From Clostridia bacterium (lineage in GTDB: Bacteria > Bacillota > Clostridia > TANB77 > CAG-508), in the NCBI GenBank assembly GCA_017625035.1, contig JAGALX010000041.1, positions 53,006 through 117,005 of the forward strand: a stretch of 64,000 nt of DNA. Reading direction: 5' to 3'. Positions 8,611-17,312 of the stretch are shown here, in pieces (the stretch's first letter is position 1; the number at the start of each line of letters is the position of its first letter). The notes below the pieces were generated by a model. The model was not told where the DNA came from, did no database searches, and saw nothing but the letters and a program-made list of their open reading frames with translations. Made by a program: the position numbers and the translations under genes.

Positions 8611-8638
8611 TGCTCATTTTTAACGACCTCAATGAGCA
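8611..8638. repeat. Hairpin of the TGCxCAT...ATGxGCA family
   Basis: Arms TGCTCAT/ATGAGCA around TTTTAACGACCTCA. A second copy at 41453-41481 has arms TGCACAT/ATGTGCA around a nearly identical loop, so the arms change together. Lies between spoIIIAB and spoIIIAC. Confidence 0.6.
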
Positions 8639-8683
8639 TATCTTCGATGTAAAAAAATTGCAAAAATGCTCCGTTCCCTTTAA

Positions 8684-9193
8684 TTATACTAATACTATCA
8701 CCACAGCTAATCCCACTATTATTCCTAATTTTTTATACATTTTCTCATTTTTATTTCGTGATTCTGTTGCTTCTTCTATTTGACTATCTAAAAAAGTATT
8801 AACCAATCTTAATTGGCTTATTTGCCCTTCTATATCTGTGTTTCCAAGCAATTTTCCTAATGATTTTAATGATTCTTTGTCATCTTCTAGTAATGCTAAA
8901 TTTGAATTGTTAATACATTTTTCCCATGCTTCTCCAGCAAAATCTAATTGCATTTGTCGGCTAGCATCAAAAAATAATTTTCCTACATCTCCTTTTATTT
9001 TCTTCGATATTTCTAAAAATACATCTGGTATTGGTTCATATGTATATGTTATTTTTGCCTCAAATATGTTTAGTGCTTTTTTTATTTGCTTTAGGTTATT
9101 TGCCCTTTCTGCATATTTATTGGAAATTTTTACCCCTATCATAGAGATTGTCCCAAATACTCCTATGAGCAGTATGAATTTTAATATTAACAT
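8684..9193 (-). CDS. spoIIIAB: Stage III sporulation protein AB
   Basis: 169 residues: N-terminal membrane helix (about 4-22), a helical soluble domain with AERANNLKQIKKALNIFEAK and EITYTY-like region (ITYTYEPIPDVFLEI), and a C-terminal membrane helix (GIIVGLAVVIVLV). This is the SpoIIIAB layout; the protein resembles GspF-like secretion factors and is thought to work with the ATPase SpoIIIAA. ATG 9193 has GGGGAGAA upstream. The gap of about 160 bases to spoIIIAC contains the hairpin at 8611. Confidence 0.93.
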   Translation of the reverse strand: MLILKFILLIGVFGTISMIGVKISNKYAERANNLKQIKKALNIFEAKITYTYEPIPDVFLEISKKIKGDVGKLFFDASRQMQLDFAGEAWEKCINNSNLALLEDDKESLKSLGKLLGNTDIEGQISQLRLVNTFLDSQIEEATESRNKNEKMYKKLGIIVGLAVVIVLV

Positions 9194-9250
9194 GTCTATT
9201 TCTCCCCTATGTTATATATATTCACATTTTTGATAGATAGAACTTTAATT

Positions 9251-10135
9251 TTATATATTTATTATATTTTTTACTTTTCCTTTTTCTTTTTCATCTAAAA
9301 ATATGATTCTTTTAAATAATTCTAAATTTATTATTTTGTGCATTTCTTCATTCTTAAGTAAATCTTCCATAGAACTTCCATGGGCTGTAAAAATGCATTT
9401 TACACCAGAGCAAATTGCATAATTTATTATTTGTACATCATCTTTATTTCCTATTTCGTCAGCTATAATTACTTTTGGTGCCATAGATCTAATTGCCATT
9501 CTTATTCCTATTGATTTTGGTACATTATCTAATATGTCAGTTCTTATTCCTACATCATTGTACGCAATACCTTTAGTCATTGCTGCAATTTCTCCTCTTT
9601 CATCTATTATAGAAACATCTATTCCTCTAAAATTTATTTCACTTATTCCATCACTTATTTTTTTTGCAAGGTCTCTTATAATTGTAGTTTTTCCTGCTCC
9701 TGGTGGAGATACGATTAATGTATTAAATACAGTGTTATTTTTTGTGTCCAAAATATAGCGCAGTAGTTCATTGCTTGCTCCATTTATTTGGTGTGCTATT
9801 CTGAAATTAAGTGAATATACATGACTGATATTAGATACTTGTCCATCTTTTATAACTATGTTTCCAGCAATACCTACTCTGTTTCCCCCTGGAAGTGTTA
9901 TAAAACCATTGCATATTTGATTTTGATATGTATATATGGAATTATTGCAAATATTTTGCAGTATTCCAATGATTTCGCTACTGCTTATAATGTATTTTAG
10001 AACCATTTCTACAAGACCTAATTTTAAGATGACCGATTTTCCTGCTCTGATTCTTATTTCTTCTAGTCTTTGTGTGTTATGCTCTAATATGATTCTGGAT
10101 AATTGTGGTGGTAAACATTTTAATATATATTCCAT
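9251..10135 (-). CDS. spoIIIAA: Stage III sporulation protein AA, ATPase
   Basis: 294 residues. RecA/secretion-type ATPase with Walker A SPPGAGKTT (about 153-161), a Walker B-like region VIIADEIGN (about 224-232) preceded by IDERGEIAAM, and a conserved ITLPGGNRVGIAGN block. It is thought to energise the SpoIIIA channel. First gene of the operon; ATG 10135 is directly behind AGGAGGCAAT. Its upstream region (10136-10300) holds a hairpin repeat and the yebC terminator, so the sigma-E promoter expected here must be short or overlap the repeat; I could not place it with confidence. Confidence 0.95.
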   Translation of the reverse strand: MEYILKCLPPQLSRIILEHNTQRLEEIRIRAGKSVILKLGLVEMVLKYIISSSEIIGILQNICNNSIYTYQNQICNGFITLPGGNRVGIAGNIVIKDGQVSNISHVYSLNFRIAHQINGASNELLRYILDTKNNTVFNTLIVSPPGAGKTTIIRDLAKKISDGISEINFRGIDVSIIDERGEIAAMTKGIAYNDVGIRTDILDNVPKSIGIRMAIRSMAPKVIIADEIGNKDDVQIINYAICSGVKCIFTAHGSSMEDLLKNEEMHKIINLELFKRIIFLDEKEKGKVKNIINI

Positions 10136-10160
10136 ATTGCCTCCTAAAATGCAAATAAAT

Positions 10161-10246
10161 GGAGGAAAAAGCGAGGGAAAAGGGGACGCTTCTGATTTTC
10201 CTCGCTTTTCTCTCCGCCTTTTCCTAACGCATTTTCCCTTCTCCCA
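10161..10246. repeat. Hairpin repeat upstream of spoIIIAA
   Basis: Inverted arms AAAAGCGAGGGAAAA and TTTTCCTCGCTTTT around a loop that contains GGGGACGC, then further runs TTTTCCCTTCTCCC. Related in composition to the GGGAC repeat family. Lies between the yebC terminator and the spoIIIAA ribosome binding site. Confidence 0.55.
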
Positions 10247-10252
10247 AACGTC

Positions 10253-10292
10253 AAAAAAGACATACTATATTAATATAGTATGTCCTTTTTTT
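10253..10292 (-). terminator. yebC terminator
   Basis: Perfect arms GACATACTATA and TATAGTATGTC around TTAA, with T runs on the minus strand side, 16 bases beyond the yebC stop. Confidence 0.8.
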
Positions 10293-10307
10293 TATTTTAT
10301 GACTAAA

Positions 10308-11033
10308 TTATTCAGCCCAATTATGATATACGTTTAATACATCATCTAAATCGTCTAAGCTATCTAATAATCTTTGCATTTTTTCTGCAGATTTTTCGTC
10401 TAGTTCTACTGTTGTTGTTGGTACCATTTTTACTTCTGCTTCTAAGAATTCTAGACCTTGCTCTTCTAATTTTTCTCTTACTGCTGAGAAATCGCTTGGG
10501 TTTGTTGTTATTTCATATATTTCTTCTTCTGATGTGAAATCTTCTGCTCCTGCTTCCAACGCTGTCATCATTAAATCATCTTCTGACATATTTGTAGCTT
10601 CCTTGTCAATTACTATTACACCTTTTTTATTGAATAAGTATGATACACACCCTGATGTTCCTAAGTTTCCTCCTGCTTTGTCAAATACGTGACGTACATC
10701 TGCTGCTGTTCTGTTTTTGTTGTCTGTGCTTGCTTCTACTATTACAGCAACTCCGTTTGTGCCGTATCCTTCATATACCATTTCTTCGTAGTTTGTAGCA
10801 TCATTTGCTCCTGCTGCTTTTTTTATTGCGTTGTTTATTGTGTCATTTGGCATGTTTGCTGCTTTACATTTTGCTATAACATCTTTTAATTTAGAATTAC
10901 CTGCAGGATCTGGTCCACCTGCTTTTACTGCTATTAATAATTCTCTTCCTAATTTTGTAAATATTTTTCCTCTTGCTGCATCAGCTTTTCCTTTTCTGGC
11001 TTGTATGTTGTGCCATTTGCTATGTCCTGACAT
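10308..11033 (-). CDS. yebC: YebC/PmpR-family regulator
   Basis: 241 residues starting [20 protein letters not shown], the family hallmark, followed by [20 protein letters not shown] and the ending [13 protein letters not shown]. Family members bind DNA as regulators, and recent work links some of them to translation of proline-rich stretches; either role may apply here. ATG 11033 has AAGGAGGA upstream. It is a single gene with its own terminator. Confidence 0.95.
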   Translation of the reverse strand: MSGHSKWHNIQARKGKADAARGKIFTKLGRELLIAVKAGGPDPAGNSKLKDVIAKCKAANMPNDTINNAIKKAAGANDATNYEEMVYEGYGTNGVAVIVEASTDNKNRTAADVRHVFDKAGGNLGTSGCVSYLFNKKGVIVIDKEATNMSEDDLMMTALEAGAEDFTSEEEIYEITTNPSDFSAVREKLEEQGLEFLEAEVKMVPTTTVELDEKSAEKMQRLLDSLDDLDDVLNVYHNWAE

Positions 11034-11144
11034 GTTAATTCCTCCTTTAAAATCACTCTTTTATTGACTTTAAATATTTTAACATATTTTATTTGTTTTG
11101 TGTAGTATTTTCCATAAATAAAATTGGAAATGTATTAAACATAC

Positions 11145-11408
11145 CTAATTAACTTTTTTGTTGATTTTTTTATAATTTTTCGACTTTTGCTCTAATAATC
11201 TAAAATCACAACATCTATCTATAATCCTCTGTGGTAATTTTTTATTTGATTTTTTCGCATAAATTTTATTAGCTTTATTTAAAATTATTATAATATTCTC
11301 TTTTTTATTACACCAGTTAATTTGTTTATGTAATAAAGTTTTATAATTTTCATTTTTTTCACTTTCTACATCTATTTTAATACATTCTTCTATGGGAATT
11401 GGTATCAT
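11145..11408 (-). CDS. C-terminal half of a ToxN/AbiQ-type toxin
   Basis: 87 residues from ATG 11408 with AAAGGAG five to seven bases upstream. The sequence starts MIPIPIEECIKIDVE and goes on with LLHKQINWCNKKENIIIILNK, KANKIYAK, KLPQRIIDRCCDFRLLEQK. This resembles the second half of type III toxin ToxN/AbiQ, in which an NNMIPVP-like motif stands in the middle of about 170 residues. The N-terminal half, with the catalytic entry of the fold, is absent: the upstream frame meets a stop about 28 codons back. So it is probably a decayed toxin or a small protein derived from one. A hairpin lies just upstream at 11433-11457. Confidence 0.5.
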   Translation of the reverse strand: MIPIPIEECIKIDVESEKNENYKTLLHKQINWCNKKENIIIILNKANKIYAKKSNKKLPQRIIDRCCDFRLLEQKSKNYKKINKKVN

Positions 11409-11432
11409 AAATTCTCCTTTAAAATAATAATA

Positions 11433-11457
11433 GGAGATACAATTTTTAGTATCCCCC
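11433..11457 (-). terminator. Hairpin upstream of the toxin fragment
   Basis: On the minus strand GGGGATAC and GTATCTCC pair (one G-U) around a nine-base A/T loop, then a T/A-rich tail, about 25 bases before the ATG at 11408. In toxIN loci a terminator separates antitoxin RNA from toxin; no clear tandem RNA repeats are seen here. Confidence 0.4.
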
Positions 11458-11732
11458 GCTTTTTTAGTTCCTCACTTATATGGTAGAGGCTTACCGCTTT
11501 TGAATAATAAAATAAATTTTGTTATTCTTTTATTATTATATTCATTATATATTACTTTATTGAAAAAATCAATTATTTTATAATTTTTTTATATTCCAAA
11601 AATACTCAAAAAAGGTTTCAATATGTTTCTTTCTATCCAAATGAACAATGTAATAATCTTTTTTCTTTTAATATGTTTCTCTCAGAGAAAAAGCAACAAG
11701 AAATTATTTATCAATTTTTTTATTGAAAATTT

Positions 11733-13097
11733 TTAATATTCACAATTTCTTTCTGTTCTTGGATATGGAATAACATCTCGAATGTTTTTCATTCCAGTTA
11801 TATACATTAATAATCTTTCAAAACCTATTCCAAAACCAGATCTAGTGCACGTTCCATATAGTCTTAATTTTAAATACCAATCATATTCTTCAACTTTCAT
11901 ATCTAATTCTTTCATTCTTGATAGTAATTTATCATAACTTTCTTCCCTTTGACTCATTCCAAATGTTTCTCCTATTCCTGGCAACTCTAAATCAGCCGCA
12001 GCAACAGTTCCATCATCCATTTGCTTCATATAAAAACTTTTCAATTCTTTAGGCCACATTGTTATAAATATTGGACATTTAAAATATTCTGTAAGGTATT
12101 TTTCATGTTCTTTTGCAATATCGCTTCCATGCTCTGGTTTAAATTCCCAATCTTTCCCACTTTCTTGTAGTATTTTTATACATTCTTTATAAGTAACTCT
12201 TTTATATTCTTGTTGCATTGCTTTAGTAAGCTTTTCTATTAAACCATCTTCAGATTGTTTATCTAAATACTCCATTTCATCTTTAGCATGTTTTAATACA
12301 TATTTTATAACGAATTTTAATAATTCTTCTGCAATATCCATAATTCCATCCAAATCGCAAAATGCTACTTCTGGTTCGATTTGCCAAAATTCGGCAATAT
12401 GATATGGTGTGTTTGAGTGATCTGCTCTAAATGTTGGTCCAAATGTATAAACTTTAGAAAATGCTTGTGCAAAAGTTTCAGCTTCAAATTGAGTAGATAC
12501 TGATAATCCTACTTTCTTTCTAAAAAAGTCTTGAGAATAATCAGCATTCCCTGTTTCTGCAATTTTTTCTAAATCTTGAGTTGTTACCTGAAACATTTCT
12601 CCTGCTCCTTCACAATCACTCGCTGTAAGAATAGGAGCATGGAGATATAAGAAACCTCGAGATTGAAAAAACTCATGTATTGCCATAGACGCTATACTTC
12701 TTACTCTAAATACAGCTGTAAATAATGTAGTTCTTGGTCTTAAATATGCTTGTTCTCTTAAAAATTCTTTTGTATGTCTTTTGGGTTGAATCGGATAGTC
12801 TTCTAAGCAATCTCCAATCAATTCTATTTTTGTTGCTTTAAACTCAAACTCTTGTTGTGATTTTCTTACTAATCTACCAAAGACTTTAATACATGACCCA
12901 AAATGTATTTTTTGTATTTCTTTAAAATTTTCTGTTTTTTCGTCATACACTATTTGAAGTGTTTTTAAACATGTACCGTCTGAAATTTCAATAAATCCAA
13001 TTTCTTTTTGTTTTCTGTGCTTTCTTATCCAACCTAAAGCACATATTTCTTTATCTAAATATTTTTCATATAAATCATATACTTCTTTTATTTCCAT
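11733..13097 (-). CDS. asnS: Asparagine--tRNA ligase
   Basis: 454 residues. N-terminal OB-fold anticodon domain (about 15-105, ICALGWIRKHRKQKEIGFIE), then the class II catalytic domain: motif 2 FRADHSNTPYHIAEFWQIEPE-like region (first 20 residues FRADHSNTPYHIAEFWQIEP) and motif 3 GFGIGFERLLMYITGM near the end, closing RDVIPYPRTERNCEY. It charges tRNA-Asn. It lies 16 bases after asnA in a two-gene operon behind a T-box leader, so both are likely induced when asparagine is short. ATG 13097 has GGAGGG upstream. Confidence 0.95.
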   Translation of the reverse strand: MEIKEVYDLYEKYLDKEICALGWIRKHRKQKEIGFIEISDGTCLKTLQIVYDEKTENFKEIQKIHFGSCIKVFGRLVRKSQQEFEFKATKIELIGDCLEDYPIQPKRHTKEFLREQAYLRPRTTLFTAVFRVRSIASMAIHEFFQSRGFLYLHAPILTASDCEGAGEMFQVTTQDLEKIAETGNADYSQDFFRKKVGLSVSTQFEAETFAQAFSKVYTFGPTFRADHSNTPYHIAEFWQIEPEVAFCDLDGIMDIAEELLKFVIKYVLKHAKDEMEYLDKQSEDGLIEKLTKAMQQEYKRVTYKECIKILQESGKDWEFKPEHGSDIAKEHEKYLTEYFKCPIFITMWPKELKSFYMKQMDDGTVAAADLELPGIGETFGMSQREESYDKLLSRMKELDMKVEEYDWYLKLRLYGTCTRSGFGIGFERLLMYITGMKNIRDVIPYPRTERNCEY

Positions 13098-13113
13098 ACA
13101 AATCCCTCCAATA

Positions 13114-14082
13114 TTATAATATTTTTTTGTCTTTTAACTCTATATAAGTTTTTTCTTCCCAACTAGATGCTTGAACTTCTGCAATATGTTCTTTTTCTAA
13201 TATCAACATTAATATTCTTGATAAACCTATACCTCCGCCTATTGTGTATGGCATTTGTTTTTTTAATATTTTTTGGTGATATGGCATTTTTAATCTATCC
13301 ATACAATCTGATTTTTCTAATTGTTCAATCAACGATTTTTCATCTACTCTTATCCCCATAGAAGTTATTTCAATGGCTTTAGATAATGGTTTGGCATAAA
13401 TTAATAAATCTCCATCTAACTCCCAATCATCATAATCAGGACTTCTTTTATCATGTTTAACTCCAGATTTTAGTTCATCTCCAATTCCAATTATAAATAC
13501 TGCCTTTTTTTCTTGGGTAATTATTTGCTCTCTTTCTTCTGGTTTTTTATCAGGATATAAATCTTCAAGCTCTTGACTTGTTATAAACGTTATTGTTTTT
13601 GGCAAGTCTAATGTTAAATAATGATACTTTTGTTTCATAAAAATTGATGTTTGTCTAATGGCTTTATATATTGTCCTTACTGTATCTTTTAAATAATCTA
13701 TTGTTCTATCGCTCTTATCTATAACTTTTTCCCAATCCCATTGTTCTACATATAGTGAATGAATATCATCTACAATTTCATCTTTTCTAATTGCTTTCAT
13801 ATCTGTATATAATCCTGTATGCATTGGAAAATGATATCTTCCAAGAGCTTCTCTTTTCCATTTTGCTAATGATTGAACAATTTCAAAATCTTCTTCTCCT
13901 TTTTTAAATTTTACCGCTTTTTCTATCCCAGTAAGCTGATCTTGTAATCCAGTTGATGTTTTTAAAAATATAGGGCTCTGTACTTTTGTAAGTTCTAATC
14001 TCGTTTCTATTTGACTTTCGAAATGTTTTTTTATTTCTGCAATTTGTTTTATTGTTTCTAAATAAGTTAATTCTTTTTTCAT
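13114..14082 (-). CDS. asnA: Aspartate--ammonia ligase (AsnA)
   Basis: 322 residues. AsnA makes asparagine from aspartate, ammonia and ATP; it has the class II synthetase fold. Family blocks: LTYLETIKQIAEIKKHFE, VQSPIFLKTSTGLQDQLTG, KWKREALGRYHFPMHTGLYT, IHSLYVEQWDWEKVI, and the motif-3-like GGGIGLSRILMLILEK. The co-operon with asnS under one T-box joins asparagine synthesis to asparagine charging. ATG 14082 has AAGGAAT upstream. Confidence 0.95.
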   Translation of the reverse strand: MKKELTYLETIKQIAEIKKHFESQIETRLELTKVQSPIFLKTSTGLQDQLTGIEKAVKFKKGEEDFEIVQSLAKWKREALGRYHFPMHTGLYTDMKAIRKDEIVDDIHSLYVEQWDWEKVIDKSDRTIDYLKDTVRTIYKAIRQTSIFMKQKYHYLTLDLPKTITFITSQELEDLYPDKKPEEREQIITQEKKAVFIIGIGDELKSGVKHDKRSPDYDDWELDGDLLIYAKPLSKAIEITSMGIRVDEKSLIEQLEKSDCMDRLKMPYHQKILKKQMPYTIGGGIGLSRILMLILEKEHIAEVQASSWEEKTYIELKDKKIL

Positions 14083-14193
14083 TTTAATTCCTTCTTTCTT
14101 AATTTAATTTTTTTAATAAACTAAGATATTTGTAGGATATATCTATTTTATTTTTTTATAAAATAGATTTAAAACGAATTTTATAAATCCATT

Positions 14194-14238
14194 TTATTGC
14201 TTTTTATTATTGATATTTTTATTATTATCTTCTGACAT
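14194..14238 (-). CDS. Asn-rich 14-residue leader ORF
   Basis: ATG 14238 with GAGGTGG seven bases upstream encodes MSEDNNKNINNKKQ and stops at 14194. Five of 14 residues are Asn. It lies between the Asn T-box and asnA, where a leader peptide that senses Asn charging would lie. No clear alternative hairpin with a T run was seen downstream, so a role in attenuation is inference. Confidence 0.4.
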   Translation of the reverse strand: MSEDNNKNINNKKQ

Positions 14239-14264
14239 ATTAACCACCTCTGTTTGTTATATTT

Positions 14265-14309
14265 TTATAAATTATTTTTTAGTTTTATTTTTATCTTTAT
14301 CGTTTTCAA
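14265..14309 (-). CDS. Possible 14-residue Lys/Ile-rich ORF
   Basis: TTG 14309 with AAAGGAGG about seven bases upstream encodes MKTIKIKIKLKNNL, stop at 14265. The strong ribosome site is the main support; it sits directly after the T-box terminator. It may be a chance frame in A-rich sequence. Confidence 0.25.
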   Translation of the reverse strand: MKTIKIKIKLKNNL

Positions 14310-14324
14310 ATTCTGGCCTCCTTT

Positions 14325-14645
14325 CATACAAAAATACCCGTATCATCCTACAATAAGGACGAATACGGGTATCCGCGGTGCCACCTTAATTTATTACTAA
14401 CTATATATAAATACAATTACAAATACACCATTAATTATGGGTATTTTATTGTCTAGTAATCTCTTTTTTCTACTCTAACAAGTATAGCAATATGGTAACG
14501 GTTTGCTTCCGAACTAGCCTACTAAAATTTCTTTTTTCGGTAGTTTGCTCTGAGGTGTTCTTTCACAATATATTTATAATTGGTTCACACTATACCCAAC
14601 TCACTGATATAAATAATAAAGCTACTTTTCCTCTTCAACGCATTT
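14325..14645 (-). promoter_or_regulatory. T-box leader of asnA-asnS
   Basis: On the minus strand: a leader of about 300 bases, the T-box core AAGGTGGCACCGCGG (14373-14387) that forms the antiterminator with uncharged tRNA, then the terminator ATACCCGTAT...ATACGGGTAT (14334-14372) with a T run. The probable specifier is AAC, in GTGTGAACCAAT near 14590, in agreement with the asn genes downstream. Confidence 0.9.
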
Positions 14646-14745
14646 TTAGTGTAACATATTTTTGGATTTATGTCAAATTTATTTTGGATCTAGATTTATA
14701 TTTTCAATAACATTAACTAACTGTATATCCAACTTTTTAATTACT

Positions 14746-16428
14746 TTATCTTTTAATTTTATTAGTTGTAGTTTTTTCAAATTCTTGTGCCCTAATTTCA
14801 ATATCAGAAATACGTTTATATGTAGGCAAATCTTTACAAGCTTCGTTAATATCTGTTTTTAACTTTTCTTGTATATTATTTATCTTTAATTCACTTATTT
14901 TTTCTTGATTTAAAAATACTTCTGCTATAAGAGCTACTTCTTGCCCAATGGTATTCTTCTTGCCTTTTACAACTACTTCTTGAACATAAGGAATTCCTAA
15001 TATATAATTTTCTATTTCCTCTGGATATACATTTTTTCCATTATCTAGCACTATTAAATTTTTCTTTCTTCCATTTATTACAAGTTGCCCTTTTTTATTT
15101 ATATGGCCATAATCTTCTGTATTAAACCAGCCATTTTTTAAGACTCTGTCTGTTTTTTCTTGTTCTTTGTAATATCCTTTCATTACAATATCGCCTTTTA
15201 CACAAATTTCGCCGTCTCCTTCTGGTGTTACATTTTCGAATTTTATTTCACAACATGGTAAAACTACGCCTACTGTTGAGCTATCATTGAATTGTAATCT
15301 GTTGACACTAACTAGAGGTGAACATTCTGTTATTCCATATCCATTTAATAAAGTTATTCCTATATCATTGAAAAATTTTCCTATTTCTGGGCGTATTGGA
15401 GCTCCTCCACATACAATTTCTTTTAAATTTCCACCAAAAGCCTCATGTATTGATTTGAAAAATTTATCTCTTAAGTCAATTCCTATTTTTCTTAAGGCAT
15501 TGCTTATTGGTATCATTTTTTTCAAAATTTTATCTTTTCCTGTTTTTTGAGCATTACTCCATATGTTTTTGTAAAAAACTTCTGTAAATGCTGGTACTAA
15601 GTATATATAATCTGGTTTATATAGTTGTAAATTTTTAAGTACATTTTTTAAACTATCATTTATGCAAATACATGCACGTTTATGTAGTGCTACAAGAATT
15701 CCTGCAACTGCTTCATATGTGTGATGATATGGTAAAACTGATAAACATTTAGTTTTTATATCTGCTACTTGAAGTCCATAATATACAACACTTATTAAAT
15801 TGTGTTCTGTTAGCATAACTCCTTTTGGTGCACCTGTTGTTCCTGATGTATATACCAAAAGTTTTAAATTATTTTCATCATCTTGTAAATCTGTGTATAT
15901 TTTGCTTCCTTGATTTAATAATTTTTTGCCGTTTTCCTTTAATTTATTGTATGATAATATGTTTGCATCATCTTCTGTTTTATTTAATCCTATAAAGAAT
16001 TTTATGTTAGGTAACTCTTCTTTAATTTGCGGAATCCATTTTTCATATTTTTCTGAATAGAATAAAACTTCACTATCACTGTGTTTTAAAACATTTATAA
16101 CCTCTTTTACTGTAAGCTCTTTATCTATTGGAACAAATACTCCTGTACTTTGTAAAACTGTTAAATATACAGTAAGCCATTTATAGCTATTTTCGCCTAT
16201 TATAGCTATGTGCTTGTCTTGCATGCCTATGTTTGCAAGAGCTGTTCCTAGTGCTTCTGTATCGTTTGCAAATTCTTTATATGTAACCTGAATAATTTTT
16301 TCTTTATCATTTTCATCTTTGTATTGAAATGCAATTTTTTCGCCTGATTCTTTTACTGCTAGATTTAGCATTTCTTTTATTGAAGTAACCTTTGTAGCTT
16401 GATTTAATTTTATTTTTTTATTATTCAT
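14746..16428 (-). CDS. AMP-binding acyl-CoA ligase family protein
   Basis: 560 residues of the adenylate-forming family. ATP-binding motif YTSGTTGAPKGVMLTEHNL (about 193-211), LNGYGITECSPLVSVN and the hinge/ribose region GWFNTEDYGHINKKGQLVI, NGRKKNLIVLDNGKNVYPEE with the family C-terminal lysine at TTNKIKR. The set fits long-chain-fatty-acid-CoA ligases (FadD-like); the substrate cannot be read from sequence. The CrtO-like acyltransferase follows upstream about 200 bases away on the same strand, which hints at acyl-chain use, but this is inference. ATG 16428 has AGGGG upstream. Confidence 0.88.
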   Translation of the reverse strand: MNNKKIKLNQATKVTSIKEMLNLAVKESGEKIAFQYKDENDKEKIIQVTYKEFANDTEALGTALANIGMQDKHIAIIGENSYKWLTVYLTVLQSTGVFVPIDKELTVKEVINVLKHSDSEVLFYSEKYEKWIPQIKEELPNIKFFIGLNKTEDDANILSYNKLKENGKKLLNQGSKIYTDLQDDENNLKLLVYTSGTTGAPKGVMLTEHNLISVVYYGLQVADIKTKCLSVLPYHHTYEAVAGILVALHKRACICINDSLKNVLKNLQLYKPDYIYLVPAFTEVFYKNIWSNAQKTGKDKILKKMIPISNALRKIGIDLRDKFFKSIHEAFGGNLKEIVCGGAPIRPEIGKFFNDIGITLLNGYGITECSPLVSVNRLQFNDSSTVGVVLPCCEIKFENVTPEGDGEICVKGDIVMKGYYKEQEKTDRVLKNGWFNTEDYGHINKKGQLVINGRKKNLIVLDNGKNVYPEEIENYILGIPYVQEVVVKGKKNTIGQEVALIAEVFLNQEKISELKINNIQEKLKTDINEACKDLPTYKRISDIEIRAQEFEKTTTNKIKR

Positions 16429-16635
16429 TTTAAACGCCCCTTTTCTATTTAATATACAATAAAAATTTGTAAATTTTAATTATATACTTGTATTTATTAG
16501 CATATTACCATAAAAATTTATATGTATCAACTAATATTTTTCTGAAATAAATTTCAATAATTATCAGCTTTACAAATTGTATAAACTTTATCATTTTATC
16601 TGTTCTATTTCTTATGTGAATGGCTGCTTGTACTA

Positions 16636-17214
16636 CTATACTATTTGTAGCTTTTTACTTTCTCTACCTAAAACTTTTAAAATCCTTGGTCTGTTATACC
16701 TTTGAATAATAATAAATTGACTATCAAAAATCATCGCAACAATTGCAGTTATTAAAAATATCCAAAATTCTCCCCATGGAATTGCAAATAATAGTGTTGA
16801 TAAAGATATTGCTTCATTTATCCAATGATCAACTTCTGATTTTGCCATAGTATTTGCTATTTCATCTAATGAATGCTCTTTTAAAGAAAATGATTCTGGA
16901 TTATATGTTAGAGCTTTCCCTTTCCATTTTTTTACACGTAAAAATTTGTATAATCTTTTTTCGAATTTCTTTTCCTTAAATATCCATTGCTTATAATGAA
17001 TATGTTTTTTAAATAGTTTAGAAACATTTCCCATAATAATTCTTACCCAAAAGTGATACATTATTATGAAAGCTGTTATTCCTATCCATAGAATTATTCC
17101 ATTTTTATTAAAATTTCCGTAATATAAAGTAAAACAAATTATTGAAGTTATAGCTGTAATTGCTATTATGCTATACATGAATATTGCTGGTCCGCTTTTA
17201 TTTAATTTTATCAT
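16636..17214 (-). CDS. CrtO-like glycosyl-diaponeurosporenoate acyltransferase family membrane protein
   Basis: 192 residues with about four membrane helices (about 12-30, 38-55, 132-150, 152-168). Family-like features are KKWKGKALTYNPESFS, a SEVDHWINEA block with conserved His and Glu, and IIIQRYNRPRILKVLGRE at the end, which match the family named for staphyloxanthin CrtO. No other carotenoid genes are seen here, so its acceptor is unlikely to be that pigment. ATG 17214 has AGGAG upstream. The 207 bases to the ligase gene downstream hold nothing I recognise. Confidence 0.65.
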   Translation of the reverse strand: MIKLNKSGPAIFMYSIIAITAITSIICFTLYYGNFNKNGIILWIGITAFIIMYHFWVRIIMGNVSKLFKKHIHYKQWIFKEKKFEKRLYKFLRVKKWKGKALTYNPESFSLKEHSLDEIANTMAKSEVDHWINEAISLSTLLFAIPWGEFWIFLITAIVAMIFDSQFIIIQRYNRPRILKVLGRESKKLQIV

Positions 17215-17312
17215 TTTTTACTACTCCTATTATTTAATTATATATTCCAATCCAAGCTGCCAACTTTTAGTTTTAAATAATTTTTATTGTAAAATAAAAT
17301 TCTAAAAAATGC

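Noticed and set aside
11600..11690. Two AATATGTTTCT repeats as toxI antitoxin repeats
   Set aside because: Only two short matches about 50 bases apart, far from the usual tandem 34-36-base units of toxI.
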